A DNA stretch of 43,699 bases, taken from positions 1 to 43,699 of the forward strand of contig JAPLVB010000039.1 in assembly GCA_026397335.1 (NCBI GenBank). The letters run 5' to 3'. The translations under genes and the position numbers were made by a program. The stretch comes from Candidatus Aenigmatarchaeota archaeon. GTDB lineage: Archaea > Aenigmatarchaeota > Aenigmatarchaeia > QMZP01. The notes below the pieces were generated by a model. It saw only the letters and a program-made list of their open reading frames with translations. It did not search any database and was not told the DNA's origin. Numbering within the stretch: position 1 is the stretch's first letter; each line of letters starts with the position of its first letter. This document shows positions 23,805 through 36,700 of the stretch, piece by piece.

Positions 23805-24779
23805 GAAAAAATGAAGCTGCCCTCCTGCCCGCGTACCTTAATAATAAATATACTCAGAAAACATCCGGACGGACTTACTCTTACTTCTATAGCACAACTC
23901 ACAGGCCTGCACAGGCACACAGCAACCAAATACGTCTATGAGCTCAAAGGGGCAGGTATTATAAACGAGAGGGACGTTGGTTCTGCAAAATTGTGCTATT
24001 TAAAGGAGGGACTTAGCAAGGAGGAGCAGAAAAAGGTTGTTGGGAGACTTAACGGAACAGGAGGATGGAACGAAAGCCGTCGAAAATCCAGCACAGGGCA
24101 GGTGCAGATTCTTTCGCTTTTTGTTCTCCTTTTCCTTATACCCGCAACTGTGATAATAGCGCAGAACGCGACACAGAGCATAAACTCCACAGGAGAGCTT
24201 ATTCTCGAACAGCCGAATTTTACAAAAGAGGCAGCCGATTCTTTTGCGGAAATAAACATCACAAATGAAACATCAATTCCTATTATAATCGAAAATCAAA
24301 CTGTTTCGTCAGAGCAAAATAATACAGTGCAGGAAAATACGATACCAGAGAATCTGACAGTTTCCAATGAGACAAATGCAACAATTTCAGAACCGGTAAA
24401 TGAGACAGAAAACATAACACTACCTGAATCCGAAAACCCAGAAATTAATTTACCGGAACCTGAAAGCCAACCAAACATAACCATCACAGAAATTACACAA
24501 CCAGTTCTTAATGTAAAGATTTCTTCCCCGGACAAAACGCTAAGAGGAGAGCAATTCGACATTTCCGCTGTTGTGAAAAATTCGGGAAATTCTGATGCAA
24601 AGAACGTTATTCTTTCATGGGGATTTCCTTCCGGATTTGAGATGGTTTCAGGAGACTCAGAAGAGTGCGGGACAATATCTCCAGGTTCTGAATGCGTGAG
24701 AAACGTAACGGTATCATCATCCCTATCTACGGATATCGGTAAAAACCAAATCAAGGTGATTGTGAAGTATGAAAAGTAG
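23787..24779 (+). CDS. Predicted membrane-spanning transcription regulator: N-terminal winged helix, one TM, Asn/Thr/Glu-rich ectodomain, C-terminal CARDB/DUF11-like domain
   Basis: 330 aa; LIINILRKHPDGLTLTSIAQLTGLHRHTATKYVYELKGAGIINERDVGSAKLCYL, then GQVQILSLFVLLFLIPATVIIA, then sequon-rich segment, then VLNVKISSPDKTLRGEQFDISAVVKNSGNSDAKNVILSWGFP. Confidence 0.8.
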   Translation: MYIYNCEKMKLPSCPRTLIINILRKHPDGLTLTSIAQLTGLHRHTATKYVYELKGAGIINERDVGSAKLCYLKEGLSKEEQKKVVGRLNGTGGWNESRRKSSTGQVQILSLFVLLFLIPATVIIAQNATQSINSTGELILEQPNFTKEAADSFAEINITNETSIPIIIENQTVSSEQNNTVQENTIPENLTVSNETNATISEPVNETENITLPESENPEINLPEPESQPNITITEITQPVLNVKISSPDKTLRGEQFDISAVVKNSGNSDAKNVILSWGFPSGFEMVSGDSEECGTISPGSECVRNVTVSSSLSTDIGKNQIKVIVKYEK

Positions 24780-27700
24780 CGTCGGAACACCACAGAGAAA
24801 GAAGGCAAAATCGACAATCGGGCAGAGCGAGCTCCTGGCTTCTGTAATGTTCATGGCGCTCGTTTCGACCATCGTGGTCGCACAGAACATTTCCTATTAC
24901 AATATCACCCATTCCATAACTTCAAGCTTGATTGAAAATTCAGAGAAAACCATAGAAGCGACCAAAGAGATAGAGGTTTGGGCGGCTAGTAACCTTACAA
25001 TTAATGTGGATAAAACCATTTTCCATCCTAATGAATCAATTTTAATCCAGGCAACACTACTTCTTGATAATTCCACTTCTTTGTCAAACCAGACAGTCGA
25101 TTTTTATATCGACAGTTCTCTTTTCTCATCTATTACAGGAGCTGAATCAGAATTGTTCCAGATAGAAATACCTGCATACTACTTGGGGCCAGGAAGCCAT
25201 GAAATAAAGGCAGTTTTCCAAGGAGCAGAATACATAAACCCTTCCGAATCCAGCGTTTGGATAGAAATCCTAGACGAGAGGAAACAGCTTGAGGTAACTT
25301 ATTCAGAGCTTGTTCAGGGAGACGTTATAATAGGAAAGCCCGTCAGCTGGATACAGGAATTCTCCGTCACAAACCCCAACAGCTGGTCGCTTGAAAGCCA
25401 GGTTCTCTCCCTGAAACTTCCGGAAGACGCTTCTGACGTGAAGATTTTTGACAGTTCCGGGAACATAACAGAAGGTAGAAACATAATGATAGAAAAGATA
25501 GAAGCCTTGCAGAATCTTACATTTTCGGTTACTTTCAGCACATCCCCTGTTGAGATGGAAGTCATAAATGAGACGATAAACCTGAGCGAGATCCTCCCGG
25601 AAGAGGCGTTCAACATAACAGTTGAGGAAGGGAACAGAATTGTTCTGGAAGCGGATAATTTGAGCGAGGTTCAAAACACCAATGTGATTTGGAATGTCAG
25701 GACAGTGAAGATCCGCCACAATTCCACCCTCCATTATAGGAACATTCCTGTTGAAATAGGATCGGTTTCCGAGGACATGGGATTCTTCGAGACAGAAGGG
25801 AAAACGAGGAATGACATAAAGAATGAGCCTTCTTACGGATTTAGCATACAGGACGGAAAAGCCAGGTGGATAGTCCCCCAGCTTTCCGAGAAGGAGTACG
25901 AGATTGAGCCCGCGGGAAGCTTCCTTGAGCAAGGCTCTGCAGAAGTAGGGAAGCCGGTGAACTGGACATTGAGGGTCGCGAACAAAGTTGTGGAGTATGA
26001 GACTCCGGCTCCGGAAATCCAGGAGTCCGAATCTGGAGAAAACGGAACGTGGAAAAAGAACATTTCAGTTTTCAGCAGCCTTAATGACACCCACTACACC
26101 AATGTGCTGGCATCAACAAAGCTTCCGGAGAGGCTGGAAGGGAAAGCTATTCCGCAGATAAATGTGAGCGGAAAGGAGATTTTTGGCATAACAGAGAATC
26201 CGGAATTTGATGTTGAAGTGAACGGCGGAGTAAGCTTGTTCTGGGTCAATGGGACGCAGGATGTCACCCAAGACCTTTCACACAACGTGACATTTTTCGA
26301 TTTGGATGGGGACGGGCTGGAGGATTTCCTTTCCTGGAATGTGCCTGAACTCTCGGAACAGGATTATGTGATTGAAGAGAATCCTGCCGGAATAAATGTG
26401 ACACTTTTTAATCCTGACGGAGCAGCAAGCCAGAATGAAGTAAACCTGACAGAAACCTCCCCAGGAAAATACAAAATAGAAATCCTCGGAGATGGGAGAA
26501 AAATCCGGCCAGGGCTTTACAGGCTGGTTCTTGAATCCTCTTCGGTTCAGCAGGAAATCTGGTTCAGGTGGGGACTCATATCCATAAACACCAGGAAAAG
26601 CATTTACCATCCCGGAGAGAATGCTGAAATACTTGTGGTGGTTCTGGACAGGTTTGGCCACCTGGTTTCGGGAGCTAATGTCTCGCTTGTTGTAACAACC
26701 CCGGGCGGAACAGCCAAGACATTTTCAACTGATGAGAGCTCAATAAAGGAGAAAGAGCGCGGCGTGTATGTGGCTTATTATCAGGTTGAGGAAGAGGGCA
26801 ACTACTCAATGTCAGCGCAAGCGGAGAGTGACGGAGTCAAAAGCTCAATAACTTCCCATTTCCTTTCCCTGAATTATTATGAGTTTGACATCCTCAGGGA
26901 TTCTCCTGTTACGGTTGACCCGTGGAAAGGGGAGAGCAAGTTCTCCTTCAAACTAGTTTCCTACACAAGCGCGGAAACCTTTGACTTTGCGGAATTCCTG
27001 CCTGAGGATTTTGAAGTCACGGATTCCGGCGGGGCGGAAATATCAGTTCAGGCCGGAACCAAAATATTGTTCTGGAGAGATTTGCATAATAACTCTGTAA
27101 TCTCTTATTCAGCACAAGTTCCTAAGGTCACGCCTTACCTATACCAGCTGGGTCCTGCGCAGGTTTTCTACGGGCAAAACGTTTTCACGGAGGCAAGGCC
27201 CTGGATGCTTGCCGCAGACCCTGATACAGAGACGAATACGGTGGAATTCTACATAGGCCAGAGGAACACCTCTTTAAGTTCAGGCACGACGAATTATTTC
27301 AATTTCAGCTTTGCCCTTCCGGAGGAGGGAGTTTCGATAAAGAGCGCATTCATAGAAATAAACGGCGTGGCAGGATCCTTGACTTTGGCAAGCGCAAGCA
27401 TAAGCCTTGACGGCGTGAGCCCGAAATCCTATAAATTGACAACCTCGGGAGAATCCACAAGATTTATTTACAGGCTGGATGTAACAGACATACTGGAAAG
27501 TTACACAGGAAACGGAACATTAGAAAACCACACGCTTAGGACAAGGTTTGTCGGCGGCGCGACATACTTGGTAAATGCTAAGCTTATAGTCTCCTATGAA
27601 TTCTCTTCGTCTTCTGTAAGCAGACTGAAAACAGTCAGGTATTTTGTAGGCCAGAACACAACCGACGTGGCGACGGCAGGCATGTGGACGCAGAACTTCT

Positions 27701-30700
27701 CCGTGTATATTCCAGAATCGCCTACGGTCAAGAGCGCCTTTATAGAGCTCGGCGGGTCTGTTGTGACCACAGGTACTGCCACAGCATCTACAAACGTAAG
27801 CATAAATGGACAGTCGCCTCTTATAACCGCCCAGCTCATCTCTTATACCACATCTGTTGGCTACATAATATTTTATAATGCGACAGCCATGTATTCGCTC
27901 GTCCAGGGACAAAGTGGCCAGTTCAACCTCACTTCAGTAAGCTCCCAGATAATGTCATTATACGGAGCGGAAGCGGTAATAACCTATCAATATAACCATT
28001 CCGCTTCGCAAACGCAGCTGAAAACCATAAGGTATTTTGCAGGTCAGGATTACACCATGATAAGCCCCGCGAGCACGTGGAAATACTATAATTTCAAGCT
28101 GCTTTTCCCGGAAGAAAATGTAACAGTAAAATCCATCTACGTGAAAGAGAGCGGCCTAGCCACAGGCGACACAAACATAGGCATAAACATTAACGGTGCA
28201 AACCAGAATACATACACTTGGAATTTTAACGATAGGACAATAGGCATTCACCAAATACTCTACAACGCAACAGGGCTTTACAGTTTAACCACAGGATCCA
28301 ACGCGTCCCAGCTCAGGATTCAGGCGGCCACAGCATCATATTCCATTGAGTCTGCGGAAATAATAGTCACTTACACATACAACGAAACAACAACCCAGAC
28401 AAGGCAAAAAACTCTTGAGTATTTCGTTTATCAAGACATCACTGAGCAAGTAGCAAGGAATAAGATAACAGCGCCTGCCAGATTTTATATAGCCGAAACT
28501 CCGGTAGCAATAGCAAGCGTGTTCATTGAGGAGACACCCACAATTACAGCTATAGTAGCAAACGCAATAATAGTCGATGTTGATGGGACAAACACAAAGA
28601 GAGCAGCTGTACTGATTACCAGCACAGCAGGGGAAAACAGGTATGAAGCATTGAGATATGATTCTTCAAGCCAGATAAAGACTGCCTCCAAGGGCTGGAA
28701 TTCCCACACAGCGCATTTGATGGCTTCCCAGAGGGCAGTTCATTCCGCAAAGATAGTGACGACATATTTGATAAATCCGCCGCAAATGGAAGTCTCGCTT
28801 GATTATCCACCCGATAACTTCCATGTAAACCCCGGAGATACCTTCCAGGTTAACGCAACCGTAACATGCAGGAACAGGAATTGTGGCAACATAAACGGGA
28901 CGGTTAGGATAGATGAAACGCCTGTATCAACAACCTCGGGCTCAAGGCCTTTCTATGCCACCCTAAACAACATAAGCTGCTCCACAAACCCGATTGATGC
29001 AGATGAGACTTGCAAGCTCACGTTCAACGTGACTGCCAATTCCCCGCCTTCAATCTCGAGCCTGGATGTGTCATTTGATGCGCAGTACCTTAGCGTGCCT
29101 TCCATAACACCAGCAGCGACTTTAATAGGCCCTCCAAACCAGCTGAAAACCGTGGAATTTTTCGTGAACCAGACAAGCTCATCATTAGCAGCCGATACAT
29201 GGCTGAACTGGACATCCAAACTGTTCGTTCCAGAACCCAACATTCTTATAAGGAGCGCGTTCTTTGAGGTTTACGGCGTCTTTGGTGTAGGAAGTGATAT
29301 GATGGACGCAAACACAAGCTTCTGCATAGACGGCTCATGTACAGGCACATACGCGCTTGACCAGACAGGCGAGCTCCTGCCATTCTTATACAGGTACGAT
29401 GTGACAAGCCAGCTTAAAAATTACGGTGGCAATTCCACGGAAAGCCACAACCTGAGCATGATGTTCACTACCGGGCCTATAAGTGCGCTTAATGCCAAGC
29501 TTATTCTGACCTACGAATACAATCCGGTGTCATCGATACAGATGAAGACAGTCAGGTATTTCATAGGGCAGCAGGCCGGGAATGTTGCTTCAGGCACTAC
29601 CCAGAATTTCACGTTTTCAGTCTATATTCCAGAAACACCCACAGTCAAGAGCGCCTTTATGGAGGTCAGGGGAGTGCCTGTAGTTTCTTCAGCCACTGAT
29701 ATATACGTTAACGTGAGTATTAACAGCGCAAATGTCCTCAGCAATGTGTTTTATGACACGAGCACTGGAGGAAGCGCCGGCTACCTCATCCTTTATAATG
29801 CGAGTGGCCTCTATTCGCTTGGCAAAGGGCAGAGCGCAAATTATAACCTGAGCCTCGTCACATCAGGCCTTGCAACATCTTTGTACGGCGCGGAGCTGGT
29901 CCTGACTTACCAGTATAATGCATCTAATACAACCGAATCCACGGAGCTCAAGACAATAAGGTATTATCTTGGCCAGGACATAACGCAGCTTCCGGTAGAC
30001 TCTCTTGTTCCATATCCAATTACTGTCGACATACCGGAATCCAATGTGACCATGAGGAGCATCTACATCAAGGAAAGCGGAACAGCTCCTGCAAGCAGCG
30101 GAGATGTGTATATAATAATGGACATTGATGGTGACAACAGCAGGAGCTTTTTCTATGACGGAGTAGGAACAGGAGCGCTTGATTGGACTCATTTCATACT
30201 GTACAACGCGACAGGCCTTTACAGCTGGACAAACGGCTCGCAAACCGCGGACCTTTCGATACAGAACAATGTCACTGCCGGGTATTCCCTTGAGTCCGTG
30301 GAGCTGGTCATGACGTACAGCTATTCCAAAGCGTCGGAAAGGAAGCTCAAGACAGTGGAATCGTACATTTACCAGTATTCTGACAACACCCTGCCGGTGG
30401 CGGGCGATACCGCGCTGCAGGAATTCTCATATTTCATACCAGAAGCCCTGCCAGAAGTCCAGAGCGCTTTTGTGGAGGAAACGCCTACTACCGGCATCAC
30501 GTCAGCAGACACGCTAACAGTAAACGTTGATGAGACCAACGAAATAGCAGCCTCGATAATCAATTCAGGAGAGGCCCAGATACAATGGCTCAGATATAAT
30601 GCATATGACCAGCTTTTGGGAACTGCACAGGGGAGTAATACTCACACAGCATCATTTACAGGGTTGGGAGCATCAGGACACTCAGCAAAGCTTGTCCTGA

Positions 30701-33700
30701 CATATCTGACCCCGGAATTTTATTACGAGATTGTCCCGCTCTCTAATGAGACGGGAAGGGAGATTTCCCAGATAGAGATAAACGACACCCTTAATGTGGG
30801 GATAAGGATAACCAACCCGATTTACTATAACATGACGGGAAATGTAAGCATAACCATAACCAACGAGGCAGGGACGCAGGTTTACCCCGGCTCGAAGACA
30901 AGCCAGACCTTCCTTGCGAATTCCACATTCTACATAAACTTTACCGGAATATCCACAACCAGCTGGTCAACAGGAACGTATACCATAGCTTCCACTGTTG
31001 TTTCTGGTGCATATACGGAATCAAAATCAAAGACATTCGGCGTCATACAAGTAACACCGAGGGTGAAATTCCCGCTTGGGGTGTGCCTGAGCAGCAACAG
31101 GACCATGTATGTGAAAATGATCAATTACTGGAGTTCAAATATCACAATAAATGTGACCCCAAGGGCAAACTCCACTAGTTGGGTCTTCACACCAGCTTAT
31201 AATACAACTACCATAACTCCCGGCAGCACTGTTTATGTGTACTTCAATGCAACCTCCCCGGCATCTTCAGGTTACTACAAGCTGAACATGACAGTTAATT
31301 ATACGGACCCGAACGGCAAAAACAAGAATCTTTTCAGTGAACAGACCATGCTCACTCCCGGACCGAGCATAACCGTTACTAGGGAGGCTCCAACACTTGT
31401 ATATACCTCTACAGCCTTCCTTCCGAGATTCGTGATACACAACGATGGATGCGATTATGCGCAGACAATAAGCTTCAATGAGACAGTTCCCTCCGGATGG
31501 ACCGTGGACAGCACATTTACAGGCGGGCAGGGCGGGACCCTAATCACACTTCCCGATACATCAACAAGAGTGGTATGGAGCGTTCCAAGGCTTGCAATAA
31601 ACGAGTTCAATGTCACGAGATACAAGGTATACGGAGCTTCTTCTGAAGGCACCTCAGACTTTGGCGCATGGGCCGTGTCTTACAAGGACAGGAATGGCTT
31701 CCTGTACAATTATACGGAAGACTCAACATTTTCCATAAGAAGTGATGATGCAAGCTATGCTCACATAGAGTTTGATTTAGCTACCAACGACACTGTGAAT
31801 TCAAGGAGGATAGCCCCCAATGTAACTTACGCTTTCAACCTTACGGCAAGGAACATAGGGAATGCAAACGCATCAGCGAACGCAATGAACATAACAGTCT
31901 ATGTTCCAAGTTCTTGCAATTCCCCCGTGAGCACGGGTGGAGGTACATGGAACTCCACCACAAGGAAAATCCTGTGGGTTCTCAGCCAGAACATAACCGT
32001 TGGCGGGCAAATGAACTTCACCTTCACTCTCAACTGCACGCAGGACGAGACCGAGCTGAACTTCCAAGCGGACGCAATATCAACTCAGTACGGTTCCCAG
32101 GTTTACAGCAACGACATTTCCTATTCGGCCTCCAGGAAGGAGACAAAGCAGTATGAATTCACTTTCACCAAGCCTGTCAGTTCAGCAGAGATAACAAACT
32201 TCACCATGGACGTCGGGTGGAACGGGCTGGACACGGGGGAGAGCGGGACGATAAAGATATACAATGATAATGACACGGGAAGCCTGGAAGTGTGGTCAGG
32301 CACGTCAAGCCAGTCAGGATGGAGCGGAACGGAAACTGTTACCAAAATCGCTCCTGACGATTATGCCTCGGGCGATTTCACCACAGAGCCTGACAACAAG
32401 CTTACGGTGGAACTTACTGTAGGCGCCTCCGCAGCAGATGAAAGTATATCCGCGACAAGTCTGGCTTATGTGTGGAGTTGGGGAGGCGAGACAAGCGAGC
32501 CCGAGAACCTTTTTGTGAAATCAAGAAAGAATGTCGTGCCCACTCTGACCAATGAGAATCTGACTGCAGACGGTGACTGGGGGCAGCCCTTCAACTTCAG
32601 CGTGGACGCGTATGACGCGAACGGGAACAATGTGAACGTGAGCCTGTGGCTGAACCTGAGCACGGGGTGGACTTTCATATCAAACCAGACATGCAGCATA
32701 TGCAACACCACCCAGAGGAAGTATTTCATCTACAATTTCACTTGTGCGGACCATGACCAGACCTACCAATACAAATTCACTGCAGAAGACCCCAAGTATT
32801 TCCTGAACGAGACAGCTGTGCATTCATTCACTGTTGAGAAGGATGACGTGATATTTACTGTGCAGTCCGGGAACGGCTCAAACGCGATAGCAAACAGGAC
32901 TTCTGCGATGAGCAATCTAACATTAAGGCTGAATTTAAAGGACCAGAATGGCTCTTATGTAGGCGGACTTAACGTCACTTTCTTCATAACCATGAAAGGC
33001 CTAGGGGCAGGAGGTGTATGGGATAGCCCAAGCTCATATCCTGACCATTATAAACAAACAGATTCTCAAGGTAATGTGAGTTATAACTTTACGGCGGCCC
33101 TGAACTGCAATAACGTATCCACCCCGCTTGTTGATGAGGAGTATGAAGTGGGGCCGCATAACTGGTACTTGGAAGTGAATTCCACAAGCCAGTGCTACAA
33201 GTCTTTGAAGTCGTATCAGGCGCCACAGCTTAACGATTATTACACTTTCACCACAATAGACCAGCTCAATAATACAATAGAAAGCCCTGTTGATGGGAGC
33301 ACAATACAGCAGGGAAGGGAGAACGTGAGCATACTCACTTACATATACAACTACTGCCAGGAGCCCATGGAAATCTCCACGTCCAATGTGACGTTCAACC
33401 TTTCAACCACAGGGGCTTCTTATCTGTGCACACCTGTGGAGAAGGTAGGAGCAAACGTATACCAGTGCGAATGGGAAACTCTTAACAGAACAAACGGCTC
33501 GTATAATTTTGCCATGACATCATGGGCAACTTATTATTATAATGACACGAAACTGCAGAGTAACACTTTCCATTTACAAACAGTCCCCATGCTCAAGCAA
33601 GCTGATATGACTCCGCATCATGATTCCTGGTCAAAATCTCACAATTTCTCTGTAAAGGTTACTGACAACTGGAATGACAAGGTTAATGTTACCTTGAAAG

Positions 33701-36700
33701 TCAAGGTGGGTAGCACAGAAACAAGTTATCCTGTTAAGTGCTGCGGTCAGGGATGTACAGAAAATCCAGGTAACTGCTCGCAGACACCTCTGAACTGGAC
33801 AAACGTAACATTTGCATGCTCCGGTTACGCTGACCAGACAGCATTCTTCTGGTTCGAGGCAACGGACACACAAAACTACAATTACACGACAAGCGTGGGC
33901 GAGAAGGGAGATTACTACAACGAGAGCGAGCCTAATTTCTTCTCAATAGAAAAGGCAGATGTAAATATCACTTACATTTCAGGCAACTTCTCTACAGCAA
34001 CTTTAACCCAGTCCGCAACATTCGTTGTCCGGGCATATGATATGGACCGGGCAAACTTTTCATTCAATACAGGAGAATCACCAATGGTAAAATTCAATGT
34101 AACCCAAAACTTCCTTTTCTCCACATACGCTCTTGTAAACCAAACGTACGCCAACACAAGCGGATATGCAAGCGTCCAGTTTTCACCAACCCCTTCATTC
34201 ACAACAGGCAACCAGTCTTGGGATGCTTACATAGACTCCTCCGATTCGTGCTTCAAGGAATATAACACAACCAATTACACAGTCAGGATAGACACGAACT
34301 ATGCCCCGCTTTATGCTAATGAGACAGCCATGAATGTGCTTTACGGGGCAGGTGTCCAGAGGGGCTGGGGAGAGGGTTGGACATTCAATATAACAGTAAA
34401 TGACACTGAAGGTGGAAATGTAAATGTCTCTCTACAGATAAACTCTGGATCAGGATGGCAGGTGATACAGAACCAGACCTGCACAGCATGCTCAAACTGG
34501 AAAACAGTTAACTTTACAGTAAACCTTACATGTGGCATGGTATCCCAAACAGCACAGTTCAGATTTGTTCTTATAGACAATGCTTCAAACCCAAACACTA
34601 ATACAACTTCCGGACATACCATAAACATAGAGAAAGACGATGTTAATTTTGAGGTGATATGGGGCCATAACAACATAACAAACCGGTCTTCTGATTACAT
34701 AAACCTCACTCTTATTGCAAGACTCAGGGATGAGAACGGAACCATATTGGGAGCCAATATAAACGTATCAGTAAACATAACCAAAGTGGGTTCCGGCGGA
34801 GGCGCCTCCTGGGACTCAGGCAGATTCAGGCAAACCAACAGTTCAGGCATGATAAATTATAGCTTCTTCCCCACATGCGACAACCCTTCCACGCCCACAG
34901 AGAACGAGGAGTATGAGACAGGAAACCACGACTGGTTCGCAAAGGTGTCAGGTTCAGAACAGTGCTACAAAGACTCACAGTCAGCCACATACAACTTCAC
35001 AGTCATAGACACCCTTTACAACACAATAGACCTTCCCAACGGGGACGAGAACTACACAACAGAGAACTCAATACTCATGCAGGGCTTCGTGAAGAACTTC
35101 TGTGAGGAGCCAATAACCACAAGCGAATCAAATGTATGGTTCAATCTCACAAACGGGGCATACACAACAAACTGCTCAACCATAACCAGGATAGGGGCGA
35201 ATGTTTACAAGTGTTCTTGGAACCCGTCACAGCAGGCCGTTTACGGTTATTATAACGTTACAATGCGTTCAAGCTATGAGAATTCCTACACGAACATAAC
35301 AATAAAATATCCACCTGAAACTTTCTACCTGTTCACGAGGCCTGTGTTAAAGGCAGCGAATGTGACTCCAAGAAGCGATTCCTGGTCAAAACCACACAAC
35401 TTCACGATAAATATAAGTGACAATCTCGGAGACACAGTGAATGTCACACTGCAGACACAAATACTTGGCGGTTCATGGTCAGACGTCTCCAAACAGAACT
35501 GTACGAACTGCTCCAATAACACCCTCGGTTATACCGTATTCAACTGGACAGGAATAACCTATCCATGCTCCGGCTACGCAGACCAGTGGATGAAATTCAG
35601 GATAGAAGCCAAAGACACGGAAGGAAACATAAAATACACTGACATCCTTAACACAGGCGAATACTTCAACAATGACGATTCTTACAAGATAGAGAAGTCG
35701 GATGTAAACATCACCTACATATCGGGCAACTACTCCACAGCCACACTCACAGTTCCAGCTACATTTGTTGTCCGTGCCTATAACATGGATAACCAAACAT
35801 GGAACTTCTCAACAGGGGAATCACCATTAGTGAAATTTAACGTCACCACAAACTTCATAGAATCCACATATAAATTCGTAAACCAGTCGTATGCGAACGG
35901 CACAGGCTACTCCACCGTAACTTTCACTCCGGACAACTCTTTCGCCAATGGAAACGAATCCTGGGACGCCTACATAGACTCCATAGACTCCTGCTTCAAG
36001 GAGCACAACACCACCAACTATACAGTCACGATAGATGTGAACTACCCACCCCTTTACAGAAATGAAACAGTGAATGGTGTTACGCAAGGCGCTTCAGCAG
36101 GGTGGGGGGAGTTGTGGAACTTCAGTGTTGATGTAATGGATATGGAAGGGGACAATCTGAACATATCTCTCCAGATAGATACAGGCTCGGGTTACTTCGT
36201 TCTGGAAAACAAAACATGTAACAACTGCGCAAGCTGGACTCAGTTAAATTTCACGGAAAGTCTTGACTGCGGGAACGTTTCAAGCGCTGTATATTACAAA
36301 TTTGTAATCCTTGATAACAGGTCAAACCCTAACACAACAGCTCCGCACTCTTTTACGATAGAGAAGGATGACATAAACTACACTGTTTTCCAGGGGGCAA
36401 GCAGCACAGCCAACAGGTCGGGAAACCAGATAGATACCCTTATAGTAAGGGTAATAGACAAGGACAAGAACGTTTCTGTAAGTTCTGGGATAAACGGAAC
36501 GTTCTGGATAACCACAAACGGAATCCCGAACTGGGATTCAGGGTATAACACAACAACTGATTCCAACGGGAACTGGACATATAATTTCAATGCGACCTGT
36601 GCAGGAGAGGGAACGCAGTATGAGGTCGGGCAGCAATACTGGAGATTCAAGACCGTTAGCAATACGTGCTACAAGAATGTTGATTCATTTTATGACCTTT

